Shown piece by piece: positions 1 to 9,364 of a stretch of 64,000 nt of DNA. The stretch is from Bradyrhizobium canariense. GTDB lineage: Bacteria > Pseudomonadota > Alphaproteobacteria > Rhizobiales > Xanthobacteraceae. The stretch covers positions 930,001 to 994,000 of the forward strand of contig NZ_LT629750.1 in the NCBI RefSeq assembly GCF_900105125.1, in the 5' to 3' direction. The translations under genes and the position numbers were made by a program. Below the pieces are notes generated by a model that worked only from the letters and a program-made list of their open reading frames with translations, made no database searches and was not told the DNA's origin. Position 1 is the stretch's first letter. Each line of letters starts with the position of its first letter.

Positions 1-511
1 CGTTTGGATCCTTGAAGGTGCCGCGCGCGCGATCATACAGCGTCAGCAGGTCATGTCCGCCGGGGACGAGATTGAAATATCCGGCGATAGCTGCCATGGA
101 TGCGACGATGGCGCCGGCGACCACACCGCGGCGGAGCATGTCGAGGCGAACGGCGGTATCTTCGGATACGACCATCGCGAAGAACATTACCGTAAACGCC
201 ATATACCAGGAGGTCGCGATCCAGTTGGCGACGGTGGACTCTTCCATGAAGGGAATGGCGCCGATCATGTATCCGACATTGAGCAGGAACAGCAGCAACA
301 ACAGCGGCATGAAAACCAGCCGCAGCCGCAACCCCGTCGCAGCGAAAACGACGATCGAGACCAGCGTCGTCAGTTCGTAAGGGCTGGGTTCGATGAAGAC
401 GATCGCGCCGGACGCTCCGACCAGCCACACCAGCGCACGCTGCAAGGCAAGGATGCCCGGCGCAGCCGTCACCGATGGAAGTGAGCTATCGGCTGTCGCC
501 GCATACGTCAT
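1..511 (-). CDS. Polysaccharide polymerase/O-antigen ligase-like membrane protein (partial)
   Basis: The minus-strand frame that opens with ATG at 511 runs without a stop off the left edge, so about 170 N-terminal residues are visible. They are very hydrophobic, with about five candidate membrane segments (for example LVFMPLLLLLFLLNVGYMIG and GVVAGAIVASMAAIAGYF), as in the N-terminal half of Wzy/WaaL-type proteins. It lies last in a minus-strand series of export lipoprotein, GT4 and sugar phosphotransferase, which fits a polymerase for the same exopolysaccharide. The family signature loop lies outside the window, so polymerase versus ligase cannot be decided. The gap to the preceding gene is about 70 bases. 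Confidence 0.6.
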   Translation of the reverse strand, partial: MTYAATADSSLPSVTAAPGILALQRALVWLVGASGAIVFIEPSPYELTTLVSIVVFAATGLRLRLVFMPLLLLLFLLNVGYMIGAIPFMEESTVANWIATSWYMAFTVMFFAMVVSEDTAVRLDMLRRGVVAGAIVASMAAIAGYFNLVPGGHDLLTLYDRARGTFKDPN

Positions 512-582
512 CACATACTCGCAACACTACGCAACTTGTACACAACGCCTGACCGAACCGTCCCGGAAGGTGCTTGATAACG

Positions 583-2166
583 TCAGTACGCGTTCTCGTT
601 CTTGGTCATCAGCGCCAGCGGCGTCTTGAGAAGAATGTAGAGATCGAACAGCACCGACCAGTTCTCGATGTAGTAGAGATCGAACTCGACGCGCTTCTGG
701 ATCTTCTCTTCATTGTCGATCTCGCCGCGCCAGCCGTTGATCTGCGCCCAGCCGGTGATGCCCGGCTTGACGCGGTGGCGGGCGAAATAGCCGTCGACCG
801 CCTCATCGAACAGCTGGCTCTGTACCTTGCCTTGCACGGCGTGGGGGCGCGGACCGACCAGCGAGAGATTGCTCTTGAACACGACGTTGAAGAGTTGCGG
901 CAGCTCGTCGAGGCTGGTCTTGCGGATGAAGCGGCCGACGCGGGTAACGCGGCTGTCGTTCTTGGTCACGACTTTCGAGGCCAGCGGATCGGCCTGGTCA
1001 TGGTAGAGCGAGCGAAACTTGTAAACGTCGATGCGCTCGTTGTTGAAGCCGAACCGCTTCTGGCGGAACAGCACCGGACCCGGACTGTCGAGTTTGACCG
1101 CGAGCGCGACCAGCGCCATGACCGGCGAGGCCAGCAGCAGCACGATGGAGCCGACGATGTGATCGAACAGCCATTTCATCACCAGATCCCAGTCGGTGAT
1201 CGGAGCTTCGAACACATCGAGGGTCGGTACCTTGCCGAGATAGGAGTAGGCGCGGGGACGAAAGCGCAGCTTGTTGGTGTGAGCGGAAAGCCGGATGTCG
1301 ACCGGCAGCACCCACAGCTTCTTGAGCATGTCGAGAATCCGCGTCTCCGCCGAAATCGGCAGTGCGAACAACACGAGATCGACGCGGGTGCGGCGGGCGA
1401 ATTCGACGATGTCGTCGACCTTGCCGAGTTTCTGGGCGCCTGCGCAGGTATCGAGCGCGCGGCTGTCGTTGCGGTCATCGAACACGCCGAGGATATCGAT
1501 GTCGGAATCGTCCTGAACCCTGAGCGCCTCGACCAGCTTTTCGCCATTTTCATCGGAGCCAACGATGATGGTGCGGCGGTCGAGCCGGCCTTGGCGTGCC
1601 CAGCTACGGATCAGTGCGCGCAGGAAAAGGCGATCGGCGATCAGTGCCGCCAAACCGACAAAGAAATAGGCCGAGAGCCAGAGCCGAGATACCTCGCCGT
1701 CGAGCTTCGCAAAGAACGATGCGCCAATGAACAGCAGGAACACGAACGTCCAGGATGAAATCATTCGTGTCATCTGCCGGAGCTGACCGCGAAACACCTG
1801 CACTTGATAGATGTCGGAAGCCTGAAAGCAGACCACGGCGGTCGCGCTCATGCCAAAAATGGCCGCCACATAGGTCCAGTGAAAGCCGGCGAGAGGCGTC
1901 ACATACCCGAGATAGAGCGCGACACCGATAATGCTCAGCAATCCAAAATCAGTCAGACGAACCACGCCCGCGATCACGATCGGCGAATAGGCCCGGCGCA
2001 CCTTCTGGTTGGTGACGGCAATCGCCGCTTGCGAAAGCCGGCGTCGCCGTTCGACGCGGGGTTGATCTGCCGTTGCGGCAGCCGCCGCTGTCGCGGCATT
2101 TAACATCGAGCGGGCGTTGATCGGTTCCATTGCCACTGTCGCTTCAGCCGGTTCTTGCACGCGCAT
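583..2166 (-). CDS. Undecaprenyl-phosphate sugar phosphotransferase (polyisoprenyl-phosphate hexose-1-P transferase)
   Basis: This enzyme starts a repeat unit by moving a hexose-1-phosphate (usually glucose or galactose) onto undecaprenyl phosphate at the inner membrane. At 527 residues it has the full length of the WcaJ/ExoY-long class. It shows several N-terminal membrane segments (about 60-180), a central nucleotide-binding-like domain ([17 protein letters not shown]) and a C-terminal bacterial sugar transferase domain carrying [30 protein letters not shown] and [17 protein letters not shown]. The start is uncertain, because Met13 and Met21 are also possible and none has a strong ribosome site. 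It lies between the GT4 gene upstream and the polymerase-like gene downstream on the same strand. Confidence 0.93.
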   Translation of the reverse strand: MRVQEPAEATVAMEPINARSMLNAATAAAAATADQPRVERRRRLSQAAIAVTNQKVRRAYSPIVIAGVVRLTDFGLLSIIGVALYLGYVTPLAGFHWTYVAAIFGMSATAVVCFQASDIYQVQVFRGQLRQMTRMISSWTFVFLLFIGASFFAKLDGEVSRLWLSAYFFVGLAALIADRLFLRALIRSWARQGRLDRRTIIVGSDENGEKLVEALRVQDDSDIDILGVFDDRNDSRALDTCAGAQKLGKVDDIVEFARRTRVDLVLFALPISAETRILDMLKKLWVLPVDIRLSAHTNKLRFRPRAYSYLGKVPTLDVFEAPITDWDLVMKWLFDHIVGSIVLLLASPVMALVALAVKLDSPGPVLFRQKRFGFNNERIDVYKFRSLYHDQADPLASKVVTKNDSRVTRVGRFIRKTSLDELPQLFNVVFKSNLSLVGPRPHAVQGKVQSQLFDEAVDGYFARHRVKPGITGWAQINGWRGEIDNEEKIQKRVEFDLYYIENWSVLFDLYILLKTPLALMTKNENAY

Positions 2167-2260
2167 CTAGGAATGCGCGCGGGAGGGCGTAACGCCCCGC
2201 CTGTCGGCTTAGAGGACAAATCGGAAGAAACAGTTACGTTGGTAAAGAAGAGTTAACGAT

Positions 2261-3460
2261 CTATTGCGGGTCCGGATTTGAGATTCGTTCCAGCCTGCTC
2301 TTTTCGGAAAACCGGTTCCCACTTTTCCGGAGCTCCAGAAATGCATCGCGGTAACCCGCCAGAACGCCTTCGACCATCGCCTTCTGCGAGAAATGCAGGA
2401 AAATCCGTTCGCGAAGATCTTTTGCGCGCGCCCGCGCAGCGGAGGGGTCTTCAAGCGCGGCCTCGATGGCATCAGCCATGGCGGCGGGGATATTCGGTGC
2501 AAACAGCGCGTCGGGGTGCGATCCAAAAATCTCAGGGATGCCGCCGACATTGGCGGCCACCATGGGAACGCCTGCCGCAGCCGCCTCGATCACGACATAG
2601 GGCATGGAATCTCCGCGCGACGGGACGACCAGCAACGAGCCCTTCGAAAATCCATACCGCGCCTTGACGTGGCCGATGAAGCGCACCGCGTCGCCGAGAC
2701 CGAGCCGCTGGATCTGAGCCTTGAGTGCTTCGGTTTCCTCGCCGTCACCGGCCAGCGTCAACGTGACCGGTTTGCCGTCGCTGCGAAGCCGCGCCACCGC
2801 GTCGATCAGGAGGTCCGCTCCCTTGATGTGCCTGAATTCTCCGACATAGACGATATCGGTAGCGTCGGCCGCCTTGACGATCGGGTCGAACTCATCGGCC
2901 GTCACGCCATTGAACACGCAGCGCACCAGGCCGGCCGGCGTGCCGATCGTGCGCTGATAGGTATCGCGTGCGAACGCGCTTTCGAACAGGAACAGATCGG
3001 TCTGGTTCATCAGGGCGCGCTCAAGGCGGCCATAGAGCGCGCCTTTCAGCGTACTCAGCGGGTAATGCAGGGAACCGCCGTGCGGCGTGTAGACCAGGAC
3101 GGTATCCTTGGACGCCGTCTTCAGGCGAATGAAGGCGCCGGCCTTGGCGCCGTGGCCGTGCAGGACATCCGGCGCCAGTTGCCGGATCAGCCGCATGAAA
3201 CGCACCCACAGCGTCAAATCCGCGGGATGCGGTTCGCGGTGAATCGCAAAACGATGGACGCCAAGCTTGAGGCGCGGTGCGATCTCGGCCAGCGCGGTAT
3301 TGGCGCGTTCGCCGCCGGTCAAATTGTCGGCGATAAGGCCGACATGGTGGCCGCGGTCGGCCTGGCCATTGGCAAGATCGAGGATATGGCGGAAGATTCC
3401 GCCGACCGGCGTGCGCACGGCGTGCAGGATACGAAGCGGCTGATCTGGAATTCCGGGCAT
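2261..3460 (-). CDS. Glycosyltransferase family 4
   Basis: A GT-B fold retaining glycosyltransferase of 399 residues, probably adding a sugar to the lipid-linked repeat unit on the cytoplasmic side. The N-terminal domain shows RILHAVRTPVGGIFRHILDL and HGHGAKAGAF. The C-terminal domain shows IVYVGEFRHIKGADLLIDA, LAGDGEE and a sugar-nucleotide site DSMPYVVIEAAAAGVP, with Asp in place of the first Glu of the usual EX7E motif. The start codon lies 2 bases after the stop of the upstream Wza-like gene, so the two are almost certainly co-transcribed and possibly translationally coupled. Donor and acceptor sugars cannot be read from the sequence. Confidence 0.9.
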   Translation of the reverse strand: MPGIPDQPLRILHAVRTPVGGIFRHILDLANGQADRGHHVGLIADNLTGGERANTALAEIAPRLKLGVHRFAIHREPHPADLTLWVRFMRLIRQLAPDVLHGHGAKAGAFIRLKTASKDTVLVYTPHGGSLHYPLSTLKGALYGRLERALMNQTDLFLFESAFARDTYQRTIGTPAGLVRCVFNGVTADEFDPIVKAADATDIVYVGEFRHIKGADLLIDAVARLRSDGKPVTLTLAGDGEETEALKAQIQRLGLGDAVRFIGHVKARYGFSKGSLLVVPSRGDSMPYVVIEAAAAGVPMVAANVGGIPEIFGSHPDALFAPNIPAAMADAIEAALEDPSAARARAKDLRERIFLHFSQKAMVEGVLAGYRDAFLELRKSGNRFSEKSRLERISNPDPQ

Positions 3461-3462
3461 GA

Positions 3463-4113
3463 TCAGAACCAGCGTTCGCTGACGAGGACGGTATCGCCCG
3501 GGCTCAGCGGCGTGCCGAGGGGAACCACTGTGCGCATCGGGCCCGAGCCGTCGGTGTGGGTCAGGGTAACCTGATCACGTTTGGCGCGCGGAGAAAAGCC
3601 GCCCGCGATGGCAACTGCGCTTTCGATCGTCATGTTCGGCACATAAGGATATTGGCCAGGCGCTGCGACTTCACCCAGAATAAAGAATGGCCGGTAGGAA
3701 TCGATCTCCACCGCCACAGAAGGGTCGCGGATATAGCCGTTGCGCAGGCGGCCGCTGATTTCGGCAGCCAATCCCGCCGGCGTCCGTCCGCGCGCGGGAA
3801 CCGAGCCGATCAGCGGCATGGTGATGGAGCCGCCGGAGTCGATCGCATAGGTGTTGGTGAGGCCTTCCTGGCCATAGACCACGACCCGCAACTTGTCGCC
3901 GGCATCGAGCCGATAGCCCGCATCGTATCGTGCAGGCGCCGCCGCATAGGCCACAGGGGTGGGGGCAGGGGCCATCGCGTAGCTTCGCCCATAGGGCATC
4001 GCGTCGAGATCGCCCTGCGGCTGTATCGTCGCAACCGGCGCCGTCGCGCGCATGCAGCCCGCCAACGCGAGTGCGGACAGCAGGTAGACGATAGCGGCGC
4101 GCGCGCCTCGCAT
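3463..4113 (-). CDS. Wza-like polysaccharide export lipoprotein
   Basis: A 216-residue outer-membrane polysaccharide export protein of the Wza/ExoF/GumB group. It has an N-terminal lipoprotein signal with lipobox LALAGC (residues 15-20), a proline/alanine-rich linker, then the Poly_export domain (YRLDAGDKLRVVVYGQEGLTNTY) and an SLBB-like segment (FFILGEVAAPGQYPYVPNMT). It is shorter than full Wza (about 380 residues) but typical of the small alphaproteobacterial type that pairs with a separate Wzc-like protein. It is the first gene of the minus-strand exopolysaccharide run and is divergent from the Wzc-like gene at 4309, so the roughly 195 bases between them should hold promoters for both directions. 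Confidence 0.93.
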   Translation of the reverse strand: MRGARAAIVYLLSALALAGCMRATAPVATIQPQGDLDAMPYGRSYAMAPAPTPVAYAAAPARYDAGYRLDAGDKLRVVVYGQEGLTNTYAIDSGGSITMPLIGSVPARGRTPAGLAAEISGRLRNGYIRDPSVAVEIDSYRPFFILGEVAAPGQYPYVPNMTIESAVAIAGGFSPRAKRDQVTLTHTDGSGPMRTVVPLGTPLSPGDTVLVSERWF

Positions 4114-4308
4114 TTAGAAAATCCTGAAGGAAATGTTGATTCCGATTAAGGGCTTTCATGGTTAACAAAACATGACCGCGCCTGCCAAGGCCGCAACCAC
4201 GCTGGAGCCTAATCAGGAGCAGATCGGCCGGGTTAACCCAGCGGCAACCTTAATGGAGTGTAATCGCCCGCGTTCGAGTGGAGTCGTGGCGTTCCGCGGG
4301 AGTGTGCG

Positions 4309-6585
4309 ATGCGTTTTGCGTTCTGGCGTGCAGGCAAGGTCAGGGAGTTGGTCCAAAGGGCCGCCCTAAAGCCTGCACCGGCGATCGACAGGCCCGCAGC
4401 CAAGGCAGTCGCCGCGCCCATTGCCGGCGATCTGGATTTGCGCGTGCTTGGTCAGGCGCTGGCGCGCAAAAAACGCTGGATCATCGTTCCGACGATGCTG
4501 GCCGCGGTTCTCTCGATCGCCGCCGTCAATTTGATTACCCCGCGATACAAGTCCGAAGCGCGTATATTGATTGATGGACGCGAGAACGTGTTCCTGCGGC
4601 CCAATGGCGAGCGCACCGAGGAGCGTAACGCGTTTGATGCGGAGGCCGTCACAAGCCAGGTGCAACTGCTGCTGTCCCGCGATCTCGCACGCGAGATCAT
4701 CAAGAAGAACAAGCTCGCGGAGCTGCCGGAATTCGATCCGGTCCTGCGCGGGATTTCGCCTTTGAAGTCGCTGCTGGCGCTGTTCGGCATTGGCCGCGAT
4801 CCGTTCTCCCTGACGCCGGAAGAGCGCGTGCTGGACGCTTATTTCGACCGTTACACAGCCTACGCGGTCGACAAATCGCGCGTCGTGGTCATCGAATTCC
4901 AGTCGCAGGATCCGGATCTGGCGGCGCGGGTCGCCAATTCGATCGCCGATGGGTATCTGGTGTTGCAGCAGAACGCGCGGCAGGAGCAGGCCAAAGCCGC
5001 TAGCCAATGGCTTTCGGGTGAAATCGACAATCTGCGCAAAAAGGTTTCCGATGCGGAATCCCGCACTGAGGATTTTCGCTCCAAATCGAGCCTGTTTGTC
5101 GGCACCAACAACACGACGCTCTCGAACCAGCAGTTGGGCGAACTGAATACGCAATTGAACAACGCGCGGGCGCTGAAGTCCGACGCGGAATCAAAGGCGC
5201 GGCTGATCCGCGAAATGCTTCAGAGCGGCAGGCCGATCGAGGCTTCAGAGGTGCTCAATTCTGAACTGATCCGCCGGCTGTCCGAACAGCGCGTCACGCT
5301 TCGTGGGCAGTTGGCGGAGCAGTCTTCGACCCTGCTGCCGGGCCATCCGCGCATCAAGGAACTGAAAGCCCAGTTGGCGGATCTCGACGGTCAGATTCGA
5401 GACGAGGCCAGCAAGATCTCCCGTTCACTCGAGAACGATGCGCGGATCGCCAGTGGTCGCGTCGACAGCCTGAGCGCGAACCTCGACCAATTGAAAAAGC
5501 AGGCGACCTCGACCAACGGGCAGGACGTCCAGCTTCGGGCACTTGAGCGGGAAGCCAAGGCGCAGCGCGATCTTCTCGAGAGTTATCTCGCGAAATATCG
5601 CGAAGCCAACACCCGTGAGAATATCGACGCTGCGCCCGCGGATGGCCGGATTATTTCCCGCGCCAGCGTTTCCAACGCGCCGGCGTATCCCAAGAAACTG
5701 CCGATCGCGCTGATCGCGACGCTGGCGACGTTGATGCTCAGCGCCGGCACGATCGCAACCGGCGAGCTGTTGCGCATGACGGCACCGCGCCTGGTGGCGC
5801 CCCGTGTGGAGGCCGTATTTACGCCGCCGCCGTCCGTGGTTGTTGAGCCAGTGGCTGTTGCCGAGACCCATGTTGCCTTCCCGGAGCCGGCTGTTGCGGT
5901 GCCCGAACCGGCTGTTGAGATCCCCGAGCCGGCCAAAGAGAGCGCCGAAGCCTGGTCGGACCATCCGAACCAGCCGACCGAGTTCTCCGAAATCGAACAG
6001 CTTGCCGAGGAGTTGCGCGACGCCGGCGAAGCGGCGCGCAAGGTCACGATCCTCGGCACCGCGTCGGGCGACAGCATCACGCTGACGGCGCTGACGCTGG
6101 CGCGGCTGATGGCACGCAGCGCGAGAGTGGTGGTGGTGGACCTGTCGGCGGCGTCGCTGACCATGGCGGCGGTCTCGGTCGATCCGACGGCGCCGGGGCT
6201 CGCGGAATTGATGTTGGGTGAAGCCTCATTTTCGCAAGTGATCACTAGAGATCGATTGTCGCGCGTTCATCTCGTCAGCTCAGGACGTCCGGGTTCGGAT
6301 CGCACCTTGCTGCAATCGCCGCGTCTCTCGCTTGCGATCGATGCCTTGCTGCGGGTTTACGATCACGTGCTGCTGGATGCCGGCACCGCTTCCGACCTGC
6401 CTGCAGAGTTGCTGACGGCGCAGGCGCGTGCGGTAGTGGTTCCGGAAGCATCGATGCCCGCGGATGCGCGCACCCTGATGTGTGATCAGTTGACGGCGGT
6501 TGGTTTTTCTGACGTGAAGATGCTGAGCAAACCGGCGCTGCCCTCCGATGCTATCGATCCCGGCCCCCGCGTGGTCGCGGCCTGA
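4309..6585 (+). CDS. Wzc/ExoP-like polysaccharide co-polymerase with degenerate kinase domain
   Basis: An inner-membrane chain-length/export protein of 758 residues. It has a cytoplasmic N-terminus, a first membrane segment (about 56-76), a long periplasmic coiled-coil Wzz region, a second membrane segment after NAPAYPKKLPIALIATLATL, a linker with repeated Pro-Glu-Pro-like units (about 505-545) and a C-terminal P-loop-like domain. In that domain the Walker A position reads LGTASGDSITLTALTLA, so the ATP-binding Lys is replaced by Ile590. The A' and B motifs are weak (VVVVDLSAAS, HVLLDAG), and no C-terminal tyrosine cluster follows. It therefore should not be an active tyrosine autokinase. The ATG is preceded by a GGGAG element. 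It is divergent from the export lipoprotein gene. Confidence 0.9.
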   Translation: MRFAFWRAGKVRELVQRAALKPAPAIDRPAAKAVAAPIAGDLDLRVLGQALARKKRWIIVPTMLAAVLSIAAVNLITPRYKSEARILIDGRENVFLRPNGERTEERNAFDAEAVTSQVQLLLSRDLAREIIKKNKLAELPEFDPVLRGISPLKSLLALFGIGRDPFSLTPEERVLDAYFDRYTAYAVDKSRVVVIEFQSQDPDLAARVANSIADGYLVLQQNARQEQAKAASQWLSGEIDNLRKKVSDAESRTEDFRSKSSLFVGTNNTTLSNQQLGELNTQLNNARALKSDAESKARLIREMLQSGRPIEASEVLNSELIRRLSEQRVTLRGQLAEQSSTLLPGHPRIKELKAQLADLDGQIRDEASKISRSLENDARIASGRVDSLSANLDQLKKQATSTNGQDVQLRALEREAKAQRDLLESYLAKYREANTRENIDAAPADGRIISRASVSNAPAYPKKLPIALIATLATLMLSAGTIATGELLRMTAPRLVAPRVEAVFTPPPSVVVEPVAVAETHVAFPEPAVAVPEPAVEIPEPAKESAEAWSDHPNQPTEFSEIEQLAEELRDAGEAARKVTILGTASGDSITLTALTLARLMARSARVVVVDLSAASLTMAAVSVDPTAPGLAELMLGEASFSQVITRDRLSRVHLVSSGRPGSDRTLLQSPRLSLAIDALLRVYDHVLLDAGTASDLPAELLTAQARAVVVPEASMPADARTLMCDQLTAVGFSDVKMLSKPALPSDAIDPGPRVVAA

Positions 6586-6628
6586 GTGCTACAGTAACCG
6601 AGACATATCCTGAATAGCGGAAACCGGC

Positions 6629-7819
6629 TTAGCGAAACGCGCTTCGCAATCTTTGCGCCATATGGAACAGCGCCGGATTGTGCTTCACCATGTGCTTGGC
6701 GCGGTTGAGGCCCGACATCGCAGCCGTCGCCAGTTTGCCGCGCAGGCTGAGCGGGACAAAGCAATCGAATATCGGCTCGTCGCTCTTGCAGAATTGGCGT
6801 TTGTAATCGTCCGATCCGATCCCGAGATCGAACGCGCGATAGCCGTGTTCGGCATAGTGGTCGATGATGTAACGCAGCAGGATCAAGCCTGGACTGTAAC
6901 GCGAATTCTCCGACATCGTGTAGGTATTGAACATCATCGAAAAGCGGTCGCCGCCGGCGACGCCGGCGAAGATGGCGATGATCTCTTCGTCGCATTCCAG
7001 CGCGTGGACATCGATCGCGCGGCCGCCGCCGGCAACCGGCGTCATGCAGGCGTTGCGGATGAAATCCTCCACGCCAGGTTCGGCGAACACGTTGGGCAAT
7101 TTTTGTTCCGCCATCCGCAACGGCTTGACGCGAAAGAACCAGTCGAGCAGCCGCTCGATCTCGGCATCGGTGGTGGCGATGTCATAACGATAGCCGGGCA
7201 AATTCTGCAGCTTGCGTTCCTTGCCCTTGAGCCGGCGGCGGAACGAATTGCTGATCCGCGTCACAGGCGCTGCGCCGGGCTCCATCGTCATGACAGGGCA
7301 ATCGTTGACCGAGGCCTGGTGCGGCAGCATCGCCATCGGGTTCGGCAGATCCCGCCAGCGCACCGGCTGCCGCTGGAGCGCCAAAACGTCGATCTCGGAT
7401 CCGGCTCGCACGCCCGATATCAGCGCGTCGAGATCGAGTGCGGTCGCGCCGGTGACGAACTCCTGGTCCCATAGAGCCATGTTGTAAGTCGTGTGCTTGC
7501 CGCCCATAAAACTCGCGGTGCGAACCCCGTGTTCGTGGCCGAGCACCAGCGGCAGCAGCAATAGCGGCCGGTGTTCCGCGTCACGGGCGACAACGATAAA
7601 GGGCAGGAGGTTTTCGCGTTCGCCGACCTGGCGCTGCCACTGGCCAAGAAAATCGAACCGCTGATACGGCGTCGAGCAATGCGGCTGTCGTTCGAGGCTG
7701 CGCCAGATCGTCTCCACCTGGCCCAGATCGTTGAAAACGTCGATGCCGGCAATGCGGCTTGTTTTCGACCACGCCGTCGCTGTCGCCGGTTGGCTCTGGA
7801 TCGCGGCCGCAATGGTCAT
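6629..7819 (-). CDS. GNAT/BioF2-like acyltransferase domain protein (CelD-like)
   Basis: A 396-residue protein of the BioF2-like GNAT group, often annotated as a CelD-type cellulose biosynthesis protein. The diagnostic C-terminal half includes FRRRLKGKERKL, a long central helix region, IIAIFAGVAGGDRFSMMFNTY and YRAFDLGIGSDDYKRQFC, which match the aminoacyl- or acyl-transferring GNAT fold of this family. It lies in the exopolysaccharide locus, convergent with the Wzc-like gene and divergent from the NodB-like gene. A role in decorating the polysaccharide, for example with acyl or aminoacyl groups, is an inference from context. No signal peptide is visible, so action in the cytoplasm is likely. 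Confidence 0.8.
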   Translation of the reverse strand: MTIAAAIQSQPATATAWSKTSRIAGIDVFNDLGQVETIWRSLERQPHCSTPYQRFDFLGQWQRQVGERENLLPFIVVARDAEHRPLLLLPLVLGHEHGVRTASFMGGKHTTYNMALWDQEFVTGATALDLDALISGVRAGSEIDVLALQRQPVRWRDLPNPMAMLPHQASVNDCPVMTMEPGAAPVTRISNSFRRRLKGKERKLQNLPGYRYDIATTDAEIERLLDWFFRVKPLRMAEQKLPNVFAEPGVEDFIRNACMTPVAGGGRAIDVHALECDEEIIAIFAGVAGGDRFSMMFNTYTMSENSRYSPGLILLRYIIDHYAEHGYRAFDLGIGSDDYKRQFCKSDEPIFDCFVPLSLRGKLATAAMSGLNRAKHMVKHNPALFHMAQRLRSAFR

Positions 7820-7949
7820 CGAAAAACCTGTCTAAAGGGAAATATTTACATTTTTCGGTTCTGGCCGACCTTTGCAAAGAAATGTCAACAAAGGGTAATG
7901 ACAATGCTGCAGTGGCGAAGCCGGGTTCGACGCATCGCGGGGCGAAAAA

Positions 7950-9053
7950 TTGCCGTCTGACATCGGTTTTGTGACACGCGCCAGAGTGGAGCTCGCCTAT
8001 TTCAGCGGTTACGCCACGGCAATGCAGCGGCGTACCGGCGGCGCTGGCGTCATTCTGCGCTTTATGCGCGTGCGTCCGCGCCGCAGCGCCAGCTTTCAGC
8101 CTTTGAAATCCCACGACATCACACCCGATTTTCTCGATCGAACGATCCGCGCCTTGAAGCGCTGGAAATTCGATATCGTGTCGATCGATGAGGTGTGCGA
8201 GCGGGCGGTCACGCTGGCTTCGCCGCGCAGATTTGTCAGCCTGACCTTCGACGGCGGCTACAAGGACCTGATCACATCGGCCTATCCGGTATTATCACGG
8301 CACGGTGTGCCGTTCACGGTCTATGTGCCGACGGCGTTTCCGGACGGGGTGGGCGAGGCGTGGTGGCTCGCGCTTGAAGCGATCATCGCGCGCGAGAATC
8401 GCCTCAGCCTGGTGATGGATCGCAAGGAGCTGCATTTCAACATCGCCAACACAGCTGCGAAATATCAGCTCTACGACTTTATCGAGAGCTGGATGCGCTC
8501 GTTGCCGCCATCCGACCTGACGCTGGCGGTCAACGATCTCTGCAAACGCTATTCGGTCGATCTCGCGGCACTCTCGCGCGAGGCCTCGATGGATTGGAGC
8601 GACCTTGCGAAGCTGGCGGCCGACCCGCTTGTAACCATTGGTGGTGCGACGATGAACTATCCGGTTCTGTCGAACCTGAAGGACGCGGCAGCGCTGCGCG
8701 AGATGACAATGGGGATCGCGGTGACGCAGGCTGCGCTGCACCGGGGTCTCAGGCATTTTGCCTATCCGTTCGGCGATAGTGCGGCCTTTCGCCGGCAACA
8801 CGTTACGATGGCCGCGGAAACGGGCTTCGCCAGCGCGGTGTCGGCGATACCGGGCGTGGTGCAGACGGCGGGCCGGACCAACCTTCACGCGCTTCCGCGT
8901 ATCGCGTGGGACGGGCGGCTGCGTTCGCTGCGTGCCATGCGCGTGATGCTGTCGGGCAGCATGTTCGCGCATCCGCACACGCCTTCGCCAATCGGAAAAG
9001 ATGAGATCTCAGGCGAGACGCGACCCAATGCCACCGCGCGAAGCGAAAGCTAG
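7950..9053 (+). CDS. NodB-fold polysaccharide deacetylase-like protein lacking the metal triad
   Basis: The fold is recognisable from LTFDGGY (residues 98-104), YPVLSRHGVPFTVYVPT, and motif 3 FAYPFGD (270-276), as in carbohydrate esterase family 4. The metal-binding residues are replaced: the second Asp of TFDDG is Gly102, and the motif-2 HxxxH segment reads GGATMNYP (231-238), with Ala and Tyr at the His positions. Only the proposed base Asp101 remains. Deacetylation by the usual mechanism is therefore unlikely. The frame opens with TTG at 7950. GTG at 7971 and ATG at 8022 are alternatives, and none has a convincing ribosome site. It is divergent from the GNAT gene, and its stop overlaps that of the DUF2842 gene. 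Confidence 0.8.
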   Translation: MPSDIGFVTRARVELAYFSGYATAMQRRTGGAGVILRFMRVRPRRSASFQPLKSHDITPDFLDRTIRALKRWKFDIVSIDEVCERAVTLASPRRFVSLTFDGGYKDLITSAYPVLSRHGVPFTVYVPTAFPDGVGEAWWLALEAIIARENRLSLVMDRKELHFNIANTAAKYQLYDFIESWMRSLPPSDLTLAVNDLCKRYSVDLAALSREASMDWSDLAKLAADPLVTIGGATMNYPVLSNLKDAAALREMTMGIAVTQAALHRGLRHFAYPFGDSAAFRRQHVTMAAETGFASAVSAIPGVVQTAGRTNLHALPRIAWDGRLRSLRAMRVMLSGSMFAHPHTPSPIGKDEISGETRPNATARSES

Positions 9054-9256
9054 GCGTCCGGCCGCGCCATCCAGCTGATGATCGGCATTGCCGGCAGCAC
9101 CCAGCCAACCCCCGCAACGACGTAGAAAATCGCTTGCAACAGTCCGGAGTTGGCCAGCCACGGCGTCTGCGCGACCGTCATTCCCAATAGCGACCACACC
9201 ACCACCAGCATGAGAAGTGCGATGGTTCCAATGAATTTGCGGGTGCGTATCGTCAT
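9050..9256 (-). CDS. DUF2842 family small membrane protein
   Basis: A 68-residue protein ([20 protein letters not shown]...) with two hydrophobic segments, [12 protein letters not shown] near its end and a short basic N-terminus, as in the DUF2842 family of alphaproteobacteria. The frame is open further upstream to 9334, but ATG at 9256 gives the family's usual length and start. It is divergent from the heme A synthase gene, an arrangement that fits the bradyrhizobial neighbourhood as I recall it. Its stop codon overlaps the end of the convergent NodB-like gene by 4 bases. The function is unknown. Confidence 0.78.
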   Translation of the reverse strand: MTIRTRKFIGTIALLMLVVVWSLLGMTVAQTPWLANSGLLQAIFYVVAGVGWVLPAMPIISWMARPDA

Positions 9257-9364
9257 GACGGAAATGTGCAATTCGTGGCCGGAGCGCGCCTTGCGCGCGG
9301 GAGGGGGCGGACTATAAGGGGCGCGCAAATTCATTCAAGCATAGCCTCCCAAGCACAGGCTCCG

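Noticed and set aside
574..1758. Long plus-strand frame (394 codons) across the sugar phosphotransferase gene
   Set aside because: It is antisense to a gene with clear sugar transferase motifs; the product is a low-complexity string rich in Asp, Glu and Arg, typical of antisense frames in GC-rich DNA.
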